Shown: positions 10,661 to 22,329 of the stretch, piece after piece
How positions within the stretch are numbered: the stretch's first letter is position 1
Layout: each line of letters starts with the position of its first letter
DNA from: Leptodontidium sp. MPI-SDFR-AT-0119
Lineage: Eukaryota; Ascomycota; Leotiomycetes; Helotiales; Leptodontidiaceae
Length of the DNA stretch: 64,000 nucleotides
Assembly: GCA_020726505.1 (NCBI GenBank)
Contig: JAHLEZ010000008.1
Coordinates: 2,356,001-2,420,000 of the forward strand
Reading direction: 5' to 3'
Program-made: the position numbers and the translations under genes
Notes under the pieces: generated by a model
Databases searched by the model: none
What the model was told of the DNA's origin: nothing
The model's input: only the letters and a program-made list of their open reading frames with translations

Positions 10661-13172
10661 TAATCGGCTTCGCTAGACATGAATTCGGGCCACCTTGAAT
10701 TGCTGGCGTAATAGTCAGCGTCTCCCCCACCCTTAATTGCACCACCGGCGGGTTTGGGGCAGGGGAGAGGACTCTGCAAACGGACTCTTCCAGAGTGGGG
10801 CGGTCGATGTATGTGATGAAGCTGCCCAGGTCTGTTGCGTGGCGGTTTAGACACTCTTCTCAGCTCCTTTCATAAAAGACATTTTCTACACTAATTCTAA
10901 GTGTAATTGAAGTACAGTAGCTATCAGCCCATTGTGAATACTACATTTTTGTAGGGCTCGAATGTCCGCTGGAATCGGTTATCGTGCTCGCTTAAGCCCC
11001 TTTTGCAATGTTTTGATGCCTCGAAGCGGGGTTAGGGTTACCCACTGCAAGTCTCATATTTGCAGGGTTGCAACAGTGTTTGATCTTTCTATCTTTACAC
11101 CATACAGGTAATTGAAAGTGGCCTTCGGTTCTAACGCTTCAATGTAAACCCATTTCCTCCAACCTACTGCTGTCATCAACAAAACTCGGGTTTTTGCAAG
11201 ATGTGTTGCCATAAAATTGGCAGACAACTGTCAAAATTGTGTTTGCGCTGGGCGCGCGAGGCCACTACGGCGGTTCTGGAAATCTACTCAAGAATTGATT
11301 CGCTTATTGTTGGATTCCAAGGGACAACGGTGGCAACAAGTTTCGGATACGCGTCAACGGTTTGATGCTGACTGAAATCGAGATATATACCCAGCATCAA
11401 GCATTACATAATTAGAATTAACTTGGCCTGGGCAATTCAATCCTTATCTGTTGTATCAAGTTTAATACTTTGAAGTGTTCACCACTAATCCTCAACTACG
11501 GACACGAAGCTCGCTTACAGTCAAAATAAACATCCCCCCCTCCCCAAAAAAACTCAAAAGGCGCAAAAGAAAATATATTAAATATAACCCCCACCCCCCC
11601 CCCCCCCAAAAATAGTTTTCCATAACACCACCGGAGTCAGTTTGGATCTGAAATTCATGCACAAAGATATAATCAGCCAGTTCAGAATCGGCATTTGGGG
11701 ATTCGCATTATGAAAGAATATCAGCCAGTAGTTTTTTGGTTTGCTGCTTCAGGGTAGTGACGCACAAGCCGAGCTCTAGATGTTTCTTTTCTATCGTCCC
11801 ACTATGGCGGGCAGGACGGGCGAATGAATGTCTACACCTACTAGGTAGGTGGCCTCGAGGTTTGGCTAGGTGCAAGGATGGAGTCCCGGTTTTGATCAAA
11901 AGTCTTCTGATGATCACTACTTTTGAAAAGTAGAGGGGGGTGTGTGGATTGGTATCGACTGCCTCCATGACGGCTAGGCCATATGGAGAGAAGAGAATGA
12001 GTATGTTCTTACTTGGTTATATATATCGGTAGGCAGAATGTCGGGGTGTTAAAGTACGAGAAGCCGGGGGAGGGGAGGGTTTATAAGGTGAATGATTGGG
12101 GTGAATTTTGAAAAGTGACGAGGAGCGGCCGCGAGTCAATATTCGAAGGGCTTCGTGAGTATCAAAAATAATACGAACATAGCACAATATTCGCCGCTTT
12201 CAATTGCGTGGGGGGGTGACTCGATATCTCATAAATACAAATTCATTCCTTCTTCCGACTTGCACTGGATCGAAAAGTGACTCTGGCATGTAGGAATGAA
12301 TTTCTTCGGCACCGTGTAAACTCGACGTACAGACCGTGAACTCTCCCACTACTACCAAGTCACAATCTGCAGCAATGCATCTATCAGTTGTCAGATATCC
12401 TCATTCAAACATGAGAAAAAAACCACGAGAAACCTTGGTATCAAGCCTATACATACAGATCTCGCTCGATTGGCTCACGGGAATCTACCACCTTCCTCTT
12501 CGGAGACAATTCCTCAGAAAACATCAGCTACTAACACCGTCTCTCTAGAGTCCTAACAGCGACAGGTCACTTTTCTTTGCGTTTACCACTTACGGCACAA
12601 AGTACTCTACACGCACTTTTCTGCGCCTCAAAATAAATGAAATCCAAATAACACGCGACATGTCAGATTGACGCCACACTTACACTCTTGCACCTACCTG
12701 GGCAAGCTCGTTAATTTCATCAGCGCCATCATGAGACAGCTCCAGGCATGCGTATACCTCCCGCGTGTTGTAAGGTAAATGAAATTCTCGGGTTCGGGAT
12801 ATGTGAAATCCGATATCCCTTAGTGGGGAGATGGCCGATTGAGGAGCTGACGGGCTGCAGCCACCAATTCGGCGAAAAGGGTAGCTACTGTACCTATTGT
12901 TGTGCTATTTTGAGAGTAACGTCAATAGGATGTAAGAGCGGATATTTTGAAATTGTCAGCTTTGCCACTAATGCATACAGTACGTAAGTTTGTAAGTAAC
13001 TAACGAGCGAGTGCGGACCTCTGGCAATCAAGTCAGCAAAGCAGGATACGGCCGAAAGAATACACATCTTGTATTTGATATATCCTCGACCTATCCTGGA
13101 ATAGTAATAATCTGATTTATACTATTACTCATCAAATCTCTATCTATCTATCTGTCTATCAATCAATCGGAA
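10661..13172. other. Gene-poor stretch with homopolymer tracts
   Basis: About 2.5 kb with no gene I can support. From 10855 to about 10660 the minus strand stays open in a frame different from the NACHT frame, with more protein-like composition but no usable start; this may be a relic of other coding sequence. Poly-C/poly-A tracts sit at 11528-11615, including 14 consecutive C at 11594-11607. A single TTAGGGTTA near 11030 is not a telomeric array. A TCTA-type microsatellite at 13139-13160 abuts the hydrolase stop codon. Confidence 0.45.
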
Positions 13173-14239
13173 TCAAATCCTCTCCCCAGCAGCTCTCCTC
13201 AGCATATTCGCCGTCCAGTCAGGTTGACTCAGCATAACACAATGTCCCGCATCACACCTCTCTACACTATCGACCATATTGGGCTTCGAGTCCTGAGCAG
13301 CCTTGAGAATCATCTCGCCATACGACAACGACATCGACTGGTCCCTGGCGCATAGCACGTAAGTTGAGGGGATGTAGCGCCAGGCCGCGTAGCTGGTTTG
13401 GCTCCAGAAGACGCCGAGGGACTGTGGGAGGAGGCGAGAGGACCAGTATTCTGCTTCGGGGATGGACATGTCGTTGTAGAAGACTGAGAGCGCGTCGGCG
13501 GGTTTGATGGTTGAAATACCGGCCTGGATGGTGTTAGACTGTTTCGATGGGGGAGGCTTGGGGAGGGAAGCTAAGTTTTGCGAGGGGGTCTGAACCAATC
13601 AAAGTGAGAGTTGGGCTGGTGATAATAACAAAGAACGGTTTGGGAGTATAGAAGTAAGGAAATTGGACTGACCTGGACATTACAACGCATGTAAGGGAAC
13701 ATTGAAGAGACATCTCCTCTTGGACTTCCCTGAAAGCCTTCAACCGCCATATCTAAGTGAGGAGACAGTTAGCAAGTGCTCGAAGTAGTGGTGAAATTCC
13801 GGGGTCTTTGCTAAACAAGAAAGGCAGCGCAAAGAGGAGTGATGCAAACTCACATATTCCATGTAGTGATAGAACAAAGCATAGCAATTTCCAAGAACTT
13901 ACAGGACATGATAAACACCAGCCGAACAACACCACCCCTTAACCCCCTCTGACTCCTCTCGTCTCTCCCTAGACCCTGAAGAGCCTCCGCACCAGGTAAA
14001 CCTCCGTATCCATGAAGAACGAGAATCACATCCGCCCCAGATTCGACGATTTGTGTGACGAGATTCCTGATTGCCTGGACATCTTCTCTGAAATCGTAGG
14101 TGGGGGGGTTGCCTCCAACCGAGGGCAGAGCTAGAGGAACCGTAGTATATCCGTGGAAAGACAGAATGCTCCTCAGCGGTTCGTAGATGAGTTGCGAATG
14201 TGAAGCTCCAGGGACACAAACAAAGATCGGTTTAGACAT
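13173..14239 (-). CDS. Alpha/beta hydrolase-fold protein with altered nucleophile elbow
   Basis: Predicted 277-aa cytoplasmic protein of the AB_hydrolase type found as small esterase-like proteins in many fungi. Exons: 14239-13903, 13752-13673, 13589-13173. Family marks are the N-terminal VCVPGASHS (oxyanion-loop region), VPLALPSVGG, RLVFIMS, GDVSSMFPYM and the C-terminal AGHCVMLSQPDW with the expected histidine. The nucleophile elbow reads LVLHGYGGLPG (residues 74-84), whereas relatives have HSYGG here, so the catalytic serine position is Gly77. The frame is otherwise intact and the three exons splice in phase. It may be catalytically dead or act by binding only. Substrate unknown. Confidence 0.75.
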
Positions 14240-16031
14240 TATATCCTCAGAACGAGAGAGGGGACCGCAATGACTTGGATATAGGGGATCATGAGTTCAG
14301 GCATATTTCGTTACATCACTATACACACACACTTGCTTGATGCATCAGTGCTGATGAATCGCACTTTCCCCATATTGCATCTCTTCAACAATATAGCAAA
14401 AGAACCCCCCTAGTCTCTTATGTAAGTTTACGGCGGCGGCATTGTCTTAAAATGCCGGGAGGTCGTATTGCCAGCCTATCAAAGTAAGCAGGTCGCAAAC
14501 CTGGCGAATCATATTCTGATCAATCAACGTCTGCCACAAAGCCCTCTTGGTGGCGATGAGGAGCCCGTTCCGAGCCGGGCCCGAAACTTGCAGATACAGA
14601 AGAAACTTTGCCCATGATTACTTACGATGCTAAACCCATTGACCCTCCCTTTCGGAAAAGAAAGTAGGCTGCATCAGTAGCAAGGTAGATTCTTTTACGC
14701 GGCCGCGGTTATGTCTCAGATTTGTGCGTGGGTTTCCGTGCTTACGGGCCTCTAACACTCTTGTGGCTCGTAACCTGCAGCCAGTGAGATTTTAACGCCA
14801 AACAAGTGCAGAACGGATTCTGGAAAGACAACACCACACCCGATGGATCGGTGTTCCATAGCAAAATTAACCGCTCTGTGAGCAATTTGAGGGTATTGTA
14901 GTATTGCAGTGCGTGGGTGAAGTGTAATCCTTCGTTTGGCCGACCCAACAGCCTCAATGTCCTCCTCAAGGACCTTCAAGTCCCATACGAGGTCTGAGTG
15001 CTTATCAGAAGACTCTGACATAGACAAAGGAAGAAGTGAAGATCATGCCAACAATATAGTCGGAGTGCGGAGAGATAGCTTTCCACTTGCTGTGCCTCTC
15101 CCCTCTAGAACCCTGACATCAAACACCATGCTCACGAGAAAGAGGTCGAAACCAGCAGAATATGCGACCCATATGCGACCGCACTGGCAGGCAATAGGCA
15201 AGCAGGATAAATGAACAGAACAGACACCATCGGAGTGAGAAGAGCGCTAATCCATCCCGAAAAAGTGATCCTCATGCGCTGCACCGCAGCACCGCAAGTC
15301 TGGGACCTTGGGCTCCGAAAGAAAGACAACAGTAGTGGCATGCAATGCGTTATCTGAAGGATCGAGGGGCCCTCACTTTAAGGGCCAGTTGTGGGTTAGC
15401 CTGCAGTATAAGTGCGCGACTTTGCGGAGTTGTACATGAAGGGATTCAGATGCTGGTGCAGAGAAAGTTCGCTTGGAGCACACCGACATCAAGACGGATC
15501 ATGTGAGGTTAAAGCGGCGCTCAGGAGGCTCAACTGACGGCCAGCGGAGTTTCTTGGGACGAATAAGGATCGAGAAGAAGCTGACAGACGTCGATATGAC
15601 GTGCTAGGTAACGATGCAGGCCATGGGAAAAGAAAGTCAAGCGAGCGAGCGAACCGATTGTATCTCTCCTGGCAGCGGATCGTTGCTATATCCGCACAAG
15701 TCGACAGCTAGTTACCGAAAGGTTGCATGCCATAGAAATGTGGACTTCGTGGAGACATGCAGGTTGGATTGACTGACTGACAAGTGCGTTGGTGCTGTGG
15801 AGAGAAGATGGGATGACACCGTTGAGGACCCAAGGATCGACCTGGACCTCATTTCGGCCTAGTACTTACCGAGCTGATCAACAGAAACTTGCTGGCAACC
15901 TTGAGGTCTCTTTGGGAACTTTTTATTCCAGAGCTAGCCAACCCAAAAATGAACTATCGCTACTGTATTTGATATAAAAAGGAATTGAAGCTATCAAACA
16001 CTGGGAATTAACCCTATTTTATATCCACCGC
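14240..16031. other. Intergenic region
   Basis: About 1.8 kb between the hydrolase start and the transporter 3' end. Small open frames at 14742-15027 (minus) and 14936-15341 (both strands) overlap one another and have no recognisable motif or supporting splice pattern. I call no gene. The left part should hold the hydrolase promoter. Confidence 0.4.
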
Positions 16032-19000
16032 TCACTCATCGTCGACCAACTTCCCCGCGTCCCAGGCCTTCTTAGCTGCCTTTTGGAGAGCGTCCATATC
16101 CCCACTCGTCTCACACATGCCTTTAAATATAGCGTCCTTGCCATCCTTCTTTAGCAGTTCATGTGGATGTCCGAACTCGACTACCTCGCCCTTATCCAAG
16201 ACCAGCACCTTGTCATAATCAACGATTGTTTGCAAGCGATGTGCAATAGTAATGATTGTGCTCTTAAGCTCACGGATGGTTTCTTGGATCTTGGCATCGG
16301 TATTGTAATCGATTGAAGCAGTAGCTTCGTCCATCATGAGTACCTTGGGCTGCTTTAGGAGGGCACGGGCTAGGCAGAGAAGTTGCCTCTGGCCTTGGGA
16401 CAGATTATTGCCCGATTCGGTGACCGTCGATGACAGGTCAAGGAAAATGTTTTTGTTCGCTACAGGGGTAGATGTCCCTGTCGGAGTATCTGGAATACCA
16501 TTTGCTGTCGCGGGTCGTGAACGTGTTATTGGCGTAGAAGGATTCGTAGCCGAGAAGGGTATCCCGATCAACTGGACTCTGCGTAGAGCGGTAAATATAT
16601 CCTCATCTGTGAAGAGGTTGAAAGGATCAAGATTGCTTCGAATGGTTCCAGTGAAGAGCGTCGGGTCCTGCGGCACAATTGTGATCGACTCTCGAAGGTC
16701 TTGGAGACCGATGAGCCCAATGTCCACATCGTCGATCAAGATCTTGCCTTCTTCGGCTTCAAGACCTCGGAATAAGGCAAGAGCCAGAGAACTCTTACCA
16801 GCACCTGTCCGACCAACAATGCCGACCTTCTCAAGAGGATTAATCTTGAAGGTGACATTTTTTAACACCGGCTCCAGATCGGAGCGGTATCTAGTCGTAT
16901 AATTGATGAACTCAACCGAGCCTTGACTGGGCCAGTTGGCAGCAGGTCTAGTCTTCTCAATGACAGCCTCTGCTTCTTGTTCAACATCAAGATATTCCTT
17001 GATACGCTCCACTGAGTTCATGTTCTGCTCGTTCATGGCATACAGTCGTACCAGCCAAAGAACATTCTCTGTGAAACTGATCGCGTAACTTAACGAGAGA
17101 CCAGCAGAACCGGCGTCGATTTTGCCGATGCTCATGACAACAAATGCACCTGCGAAGAATGCGACCAGATCGCCTACGACATCAATTCTGAAGGCTAACC
17201 ATCTATTGGCTGCCCAAAGATAGATAAAAGGCCGACTGTGAGTGTTGATCCTCGTCATATTGTCGCGGATAAATCGTCGCTCGTCACCATATGCGCGAAT
17301 GGTCGTAATCCCGCTAAGAGTCTCGCCGAATTGTTGGAACAGTGGACTTCTCTGCACGGACTCAATTCTCTTCAGGTCTCTCGAGGATCGAAGGTAAAAC
17401 TTTCCGACGAAGAAGTATAGAGCGCTGATAACAACTCCAGCGACAAGGAATCCAGGAGTGATGATGGTAATCAGTGCAATAGTAACTACGATTGCCAGTC
17501 CGCAAGACATAAAACCAATTGCGATAGGGGCTACCTCTTGATCCACGGCTTCCAAATCCTTGCTGAAACGATTCATAAGCTGGCCAAGAGGTGTAACATC
17601 GAAGAACTTGAATTTTGCTCGCGTCACAGATTCCATCAGGCGCTGATGAATTTTCCAGCTGGCAGTGAGGGAACCAAAGAATAGCCACATGTCTCTGAAT
17701 AAGGCGACAAGCATACCAGCCAACCCAATCAAAGCATATACCATGAGATAAAAGGTGACATCGACGTCAGGGGCGACTCGGGAGAAAATAGAAGTTTTGT
17801 TGGGATCGAAATATGGCTGAACTTGAGAGACGCGAGTACTGGCAACTCGAACCATTGAGATGGTGTTACCAACATAGCTGCTTGGGGAGATGCTATGGTG
17901 AGCTCGTACGGATTCTGTGTCGTATTGATTTGCCCACTCCCGGATCCAGACATTGGCTGCTAAACTTCCGAACTGCTGGACACCAAATACGAGGACAGCA
18001 AGAACCCAAAACCACCTAAACGGTTAGCAATGGAAGCGAGTAACAGCGAGTAACACCTAGATTTAGTACATACCAGGGGCCCATGGACTTTAGGTAGAGA
18101 ATGATGACAGTCCATTTCACGCCTCCTTCAGCTTTAGTCTCCTGCATGGCATCCTTGACAGCCTTTTTGGCACCTTTGTCGATGCTCTTGGCTCTGGAAA
18201 GCCTGCGATCCCCATCTCCATTAGCAGCCTCTATCTCGCCAATGAGAGTATCGCCACTTTCGTCGCCGACACTGGACGGGACACGGGAAGGTATTCTTGA
18301 TATCTCAGCAGAGCCAGGCCTCGACTTGATGACGTCGTCGCCAAGCTTGCCTGATGCAATGACCTCCTCAGCAGAACCTTGGATTTCAATCTTTCCATTG
18401 TCGAGGAGAACGACATATCGTGATTGTGGTGCGCAAAGCGCCAAGTTGTGCGTTACCAAGATGCAAGTTCGGCCATGCATAAGAGGGCCGCGAATACAGT
18501 TATCGAATATCCATTTGGCGGTATGCGAGTCAACCGCACTGAGGCAATCATCTAGAAGAACGTGTCTTGAGTTCGAGTACAACGCTCTTGCAAGAGAGAT
18601 ACGTTGCTTTTGGCCTCCAGAAAGAGTGATGCCCTTCTCACCAACAAGGGTCTCATCACCAGCATCGAGGATCTCAAGATCACGTTCAAGAGCGCAAGCG
18701 ATGATGACATCCTTGTACCTTTTCTCGTCTAATGGTGCGGCAAAGAGAATGTTTTCCTTGATATTGGCATTGACAAGCCAAGCTTGCTGAGCACAGTACG
18801 CGACGCTTTCTGTCAAGCCAGTCTCAGGATCGGGCCGAACATCCTCGCGACTGTAACCACCAGGCAGGAACACCTTCCCCTTGATGAGAGTCATTTCTCC
18901 CAAGAGAGCCATTAATAGCGATGTTTTACCGCAACCTGTTGGACCAGCAATGATATTCAACTTGCCAATTTCGAATTTGATGTCCATATCCATGAGGCGG

Positions 19001-21249
19001 AATGCAGATGAAGTGTTCTCATCAGTTGGATCCTCTTTGGCACCCCATGAAAAGGTTGCATTTTTGAAGCCAATCATCTGGTCTCCATCATCATCCAGAT
19101 TGTCATGTTGAAGTTGCTCGTACTTTTCCGTCTCCTCTTCGTTCAGAAACTCCTCCACACGGTCGACCGATACCTTGGATTCTTGCACGTGTGCAATCAT
19201 ATCGCCAAGTTGGTCCAAAGGTACTCGAAGGATAGTAAATAGAGATATTGCCGTGAAAGCGACCGAAGGATACAAAGGTTTCTTTTCAATTAAAGTATAT
19301 ACGACGAATGAAAAGAATGTGATAGCGACTGGAACCGTATTCCAGACGGCAACTGCAAAGGCCCAGATAATATATTTTCCTCGCAAAGCCTTCAGCTCGG
19401 CTTTTCGCTTCTCGTTAACAAGCTTGCTGAATCGGTGCTCCCAAGCAAAAAACTTGATGATTCTGATGTTCTGGAGAACCTCGTTCGTTGTGTGGATTCG
19501 CTTATCTGTAGCAGCCATGATTTTCTTTTGAGCACTACCGAATGCTCGAGCGAAGGCGATGTTGACGGGGAGAAGGATGACCATGATGACGATACCAGGA
19601 ATACTACTATATCCAAGAATGCTATAGAGAAGATAAACCGCTACGATGAGCTGGGTAGGCGCTTGCGCGAACAGAAAATGCAGGTACGCAGTAACTTCGC
19701 TGACCTTGAAGGAGTCGACGGACATGAGGGTGATAATTGTTCCAACATTGACCTGTTCGTCGCCATTCTTTGATGCTGGATTGGGAGTTTCAGATGCTAT
19801 TGTCGGGTCTGCGTCGGGTTTCTTGCTATCATCCTTCTTCTTTCTACCCAGAGTCAAAAGCCTCTTGAGCTTGCCAGGCTTTGCAGCATCGGCTTTATCT
19901 TTCTTGTCACCCAGAACGGTGTCGTTCCCAGCTGCGACCTTTCGGCGGAGGGCTTTAGCGTAAACTTCACCAATGATGATTGCTCGTAAGCGGATACAAA
20001 TTTTGCGGCCAATCCAGAGTGCCTGCTGATCTGCTAAGGATCGAAGAATGTCGGTAAACGCGAGCAAGATTACATAGAGCCAAATAACATTCCGTGGTGC
20101 GCTGTCAGGGTCTTCGATGTACTCGAGAATCGATTTGAGTAGCAAGGTTGGCGCAAAGGTAAACAGTGCAGAGACAACTGCATAACTGCATTGAATGATG
20201 AGGCTGACTTTGAAGTAGCCCATAAGATGCCAGGTCAAGGCAGTTGTTTTTGTGAGCTGTCGATAGTCGGCCAAAACTGCAGCAGCCTTGTCTCTTGGAA
20301 GCAAATTCCACACATCCGCCAACTCGAAGGTCTTTTTGTAACCTTGCCAGACAATCGAGTCCACCCATCCAAAGGTTGCGATAGAGAAAAGACTGGCAAG
20401 AGGCTCCTTGGATGGTTCAATGTCATTCTCCCATTCCAACACGACCGCCTTATTTCCTTTACGTGTTGTGATCGCTATACTGAAAAGAAGAGAGACCAAG
20501 GCAAACTCCGAGATGACCAAAGCCTGAGCAGTTGGGGATCGCGGGTGGATAATGGCAGACCGAAAAATGACCAGAGAAAACAACCACATAAGGGTGTAGA
20601 GAGATGCGGTGTGGTTCCAGACTCCAGGAACACGCCATGAGGTTTTGGACAATGCCAGCCTCATAATTGCCAATATCAATATGTATATCCAGGTCGTAAT
20701 TCCAGCCACTGTCGCTAGGGTTCCATTGGGGCCATATGCCTGCAGAATGAAGGCCGCAATATTGAGAGCATTCACAGCGATGATTGCAAGCAACTCGAGG
20801 ATCAGAACCGTATATTGAGCTCGAGGCGCATCGATTGCTGCCACAGATCCTTTCGTCGTCGTTTTGGTCAAGACAAGGCGCCCCCCACTAATGGTCAACC
20901 CATTGTCCTCCTCGTCCGTACTTGAAGACCCATCCGCATCCCCAGGCACACGTTGATAGCCTGCTCCATTTTGTCCATCTGCAGCTCCGTATATGCTCGA
21001 TCCGTTCGCAGTAGCTTTCTTCTTGGAGTTTCGTTTTAACCGGACGTTGCGCTGGATAGCTTGTGATAATAGAAGTAGAAACGAAGAGCAAACGACAATT
21101 AATGGGAAAAGGATTTTCAGGAAACTGCGCAGACGGTCAGCTTTTTACATCTTTGAGGTTCCAAGAGAGTATCAATTGGCTTACTTTCTCTGTACGCAAT
21201 TCGTGATATCATCAACCTGCCATATCGGGCCCTGGCACTCGGGCAACAT
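16032..21249 (-). CDS. ABCC/MRP-type ABC transporter (Ybt1/bile-acid-permease-like)
   Basis: Full-size membrane pump of 1699 aa, probably vacuolar or plasma-membrane, exporting conjugated organic anions. Exons: 21249-21185, 21124-18074, 18015-16032. The first exon (MLPECQGPIW) joins in phase to a hydrophobic helix, followed by further N-terminal helices that make a TMD0. TMD1 follows, then NBD1: Walker A GPTGCGKT (about residue 752), signature LSGGQKQR (about 855) and Walker B LLDDCLSAVD. TMD2 leads to NBD2: Walker A GRTGAGKSS (about 1440), signature LSQGQRQ (about 1577) and Walker B MMDEATASID. NBD1 has Asp where NBD2 has the catalytic Glu, the usual ABCC asymmetry. NBD2 carries a Ser/Thr/Pro-rich insertion before its signature. 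Length and TMD0 suggest the Ybt1/Bpt1 group rather than Yor1; the exact subfamily is inferred. Confidence 0.9.
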
Positions 21250-22329
21250 TTTCGAGCTCCAATCCAGTGAGGAACGCGAGAAGGTTGAGAAGTGTATTCG
21301 GCGGTGAGATTGGGTGGCGGCGCACCGTCCCAGGCTGAATGTTGCTTGCTGAGCAAGGGAAGAGAATGGATGGGCGAGAAATAAATGAACAGCTAAGTCG
21401 AGAGAAAATCTCGTGCGGCCTCCTCGCGGAGTCCAGAGGAGAGGATCTTTGAAGGCTTGAGCCACTAGCAAGGTACAAGGTGGTGGAGCGCAGCAGTGGG
21501 TGGAGTGGGATGGCTGGCTGATGGGAGGATAACGATTCGATAGCTGAGGATAGTAGTACAGTACAGTACAGTACGAGTACGATAGGCAATCCAGATAAAG
21601 TCCGTCGGGCGGAAAATAAATCCAGGGACCGTAAGCGTAAGGTACGCAAGCAATGCAAGCAAGCCAGCCTTTAAGTTTGCTCCTCTTTCCCCCACTTCTG
21701 CACACCAGTGAGTCGTGAGATGGATGCGAGGCGACTTATGGGCTGGAATTGAGGATGAAGCTTTGTGCCGGCAGGGCAAGTGCGAATGAATGAATATCCG
21801 AAGGAGCTACAGAACTTTGAAGGTACTGTACCTAAGGTAGGTAGGTACTTTATCCAAGCTATCGTAGATTTAACTCGACGAGGAGGTGAAGTAAACAAAC
21901 AAACAAAACCAGTCAGTACAGCATTACCGCCGTCAACACTTGACCCAGCATTCATTCATTATTTTCTTCCCTTCTTATCATTCTTATTCTATCAACTTTT
22001 CAACCAGGTGCTACTCGAGTACTCTGGATATCCCTTCGCACGCCCCCACCACACCACCGCTGTAGAGTCATCGTCTGCATACTTAACCTAGTTCTCCTGC
22101 CAATCCCGGCACACCGCTACCGTTTTGCTGCATGGTTTTTGACGGGACGTTGGGTTGAGACCAGTCTGGAAGGTGATTCGGGACACCAACGTCCTACGAA
22201 AGCCCTCATTGGTCAATCCAACCCCAGCTTCCGTTGCGCATGTGAGGCTGGGCTGGCGACAGGCGGAGTCATCGTTCCTCAGGGTATCAAACAGGCTGAA
22301 CATTGGCCCGAGAAGATAAGCATCAAGCC
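21250..22329. promoter_or_regulatory. Divergent intergenic region between the ABC transporter and an orphan gene
   Basis: About 1.1 kb shared upstream region. It contains five AGTAC pentamers in 21555-21580, four of them in perfect tandem. Several minus-strand open frames overlap one another (21181-21955) but look like promoter sequence read as protein; only the final codons of one of them form the real first exon of the transporter. Confidence 0.45.

Noticed and set aside
11028..11040. Telomere-like TTAGGGTTA
   Set aside because: Only one and a half units; no array, and the region is flanked by ordinary genes on both sides.
14742..15341. Cluster of small open frames on both strands
   Set aside because: No family resemblance, no splice pattern joining them, and they contradict one another.
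18400..18560. Asp instead of catalytic Glu after Walker B in the transporter NBD1
   Set aside because: This is the normal degenerate site of ABCC proteins, not a defect.
21181..21955. Overlapping minus-strand frames of 94-174 codons
   Set aside because: Mutually overlapping and motif-free; only the last 21 codons of one frame are real, as exon 1 of the ABC transporter.
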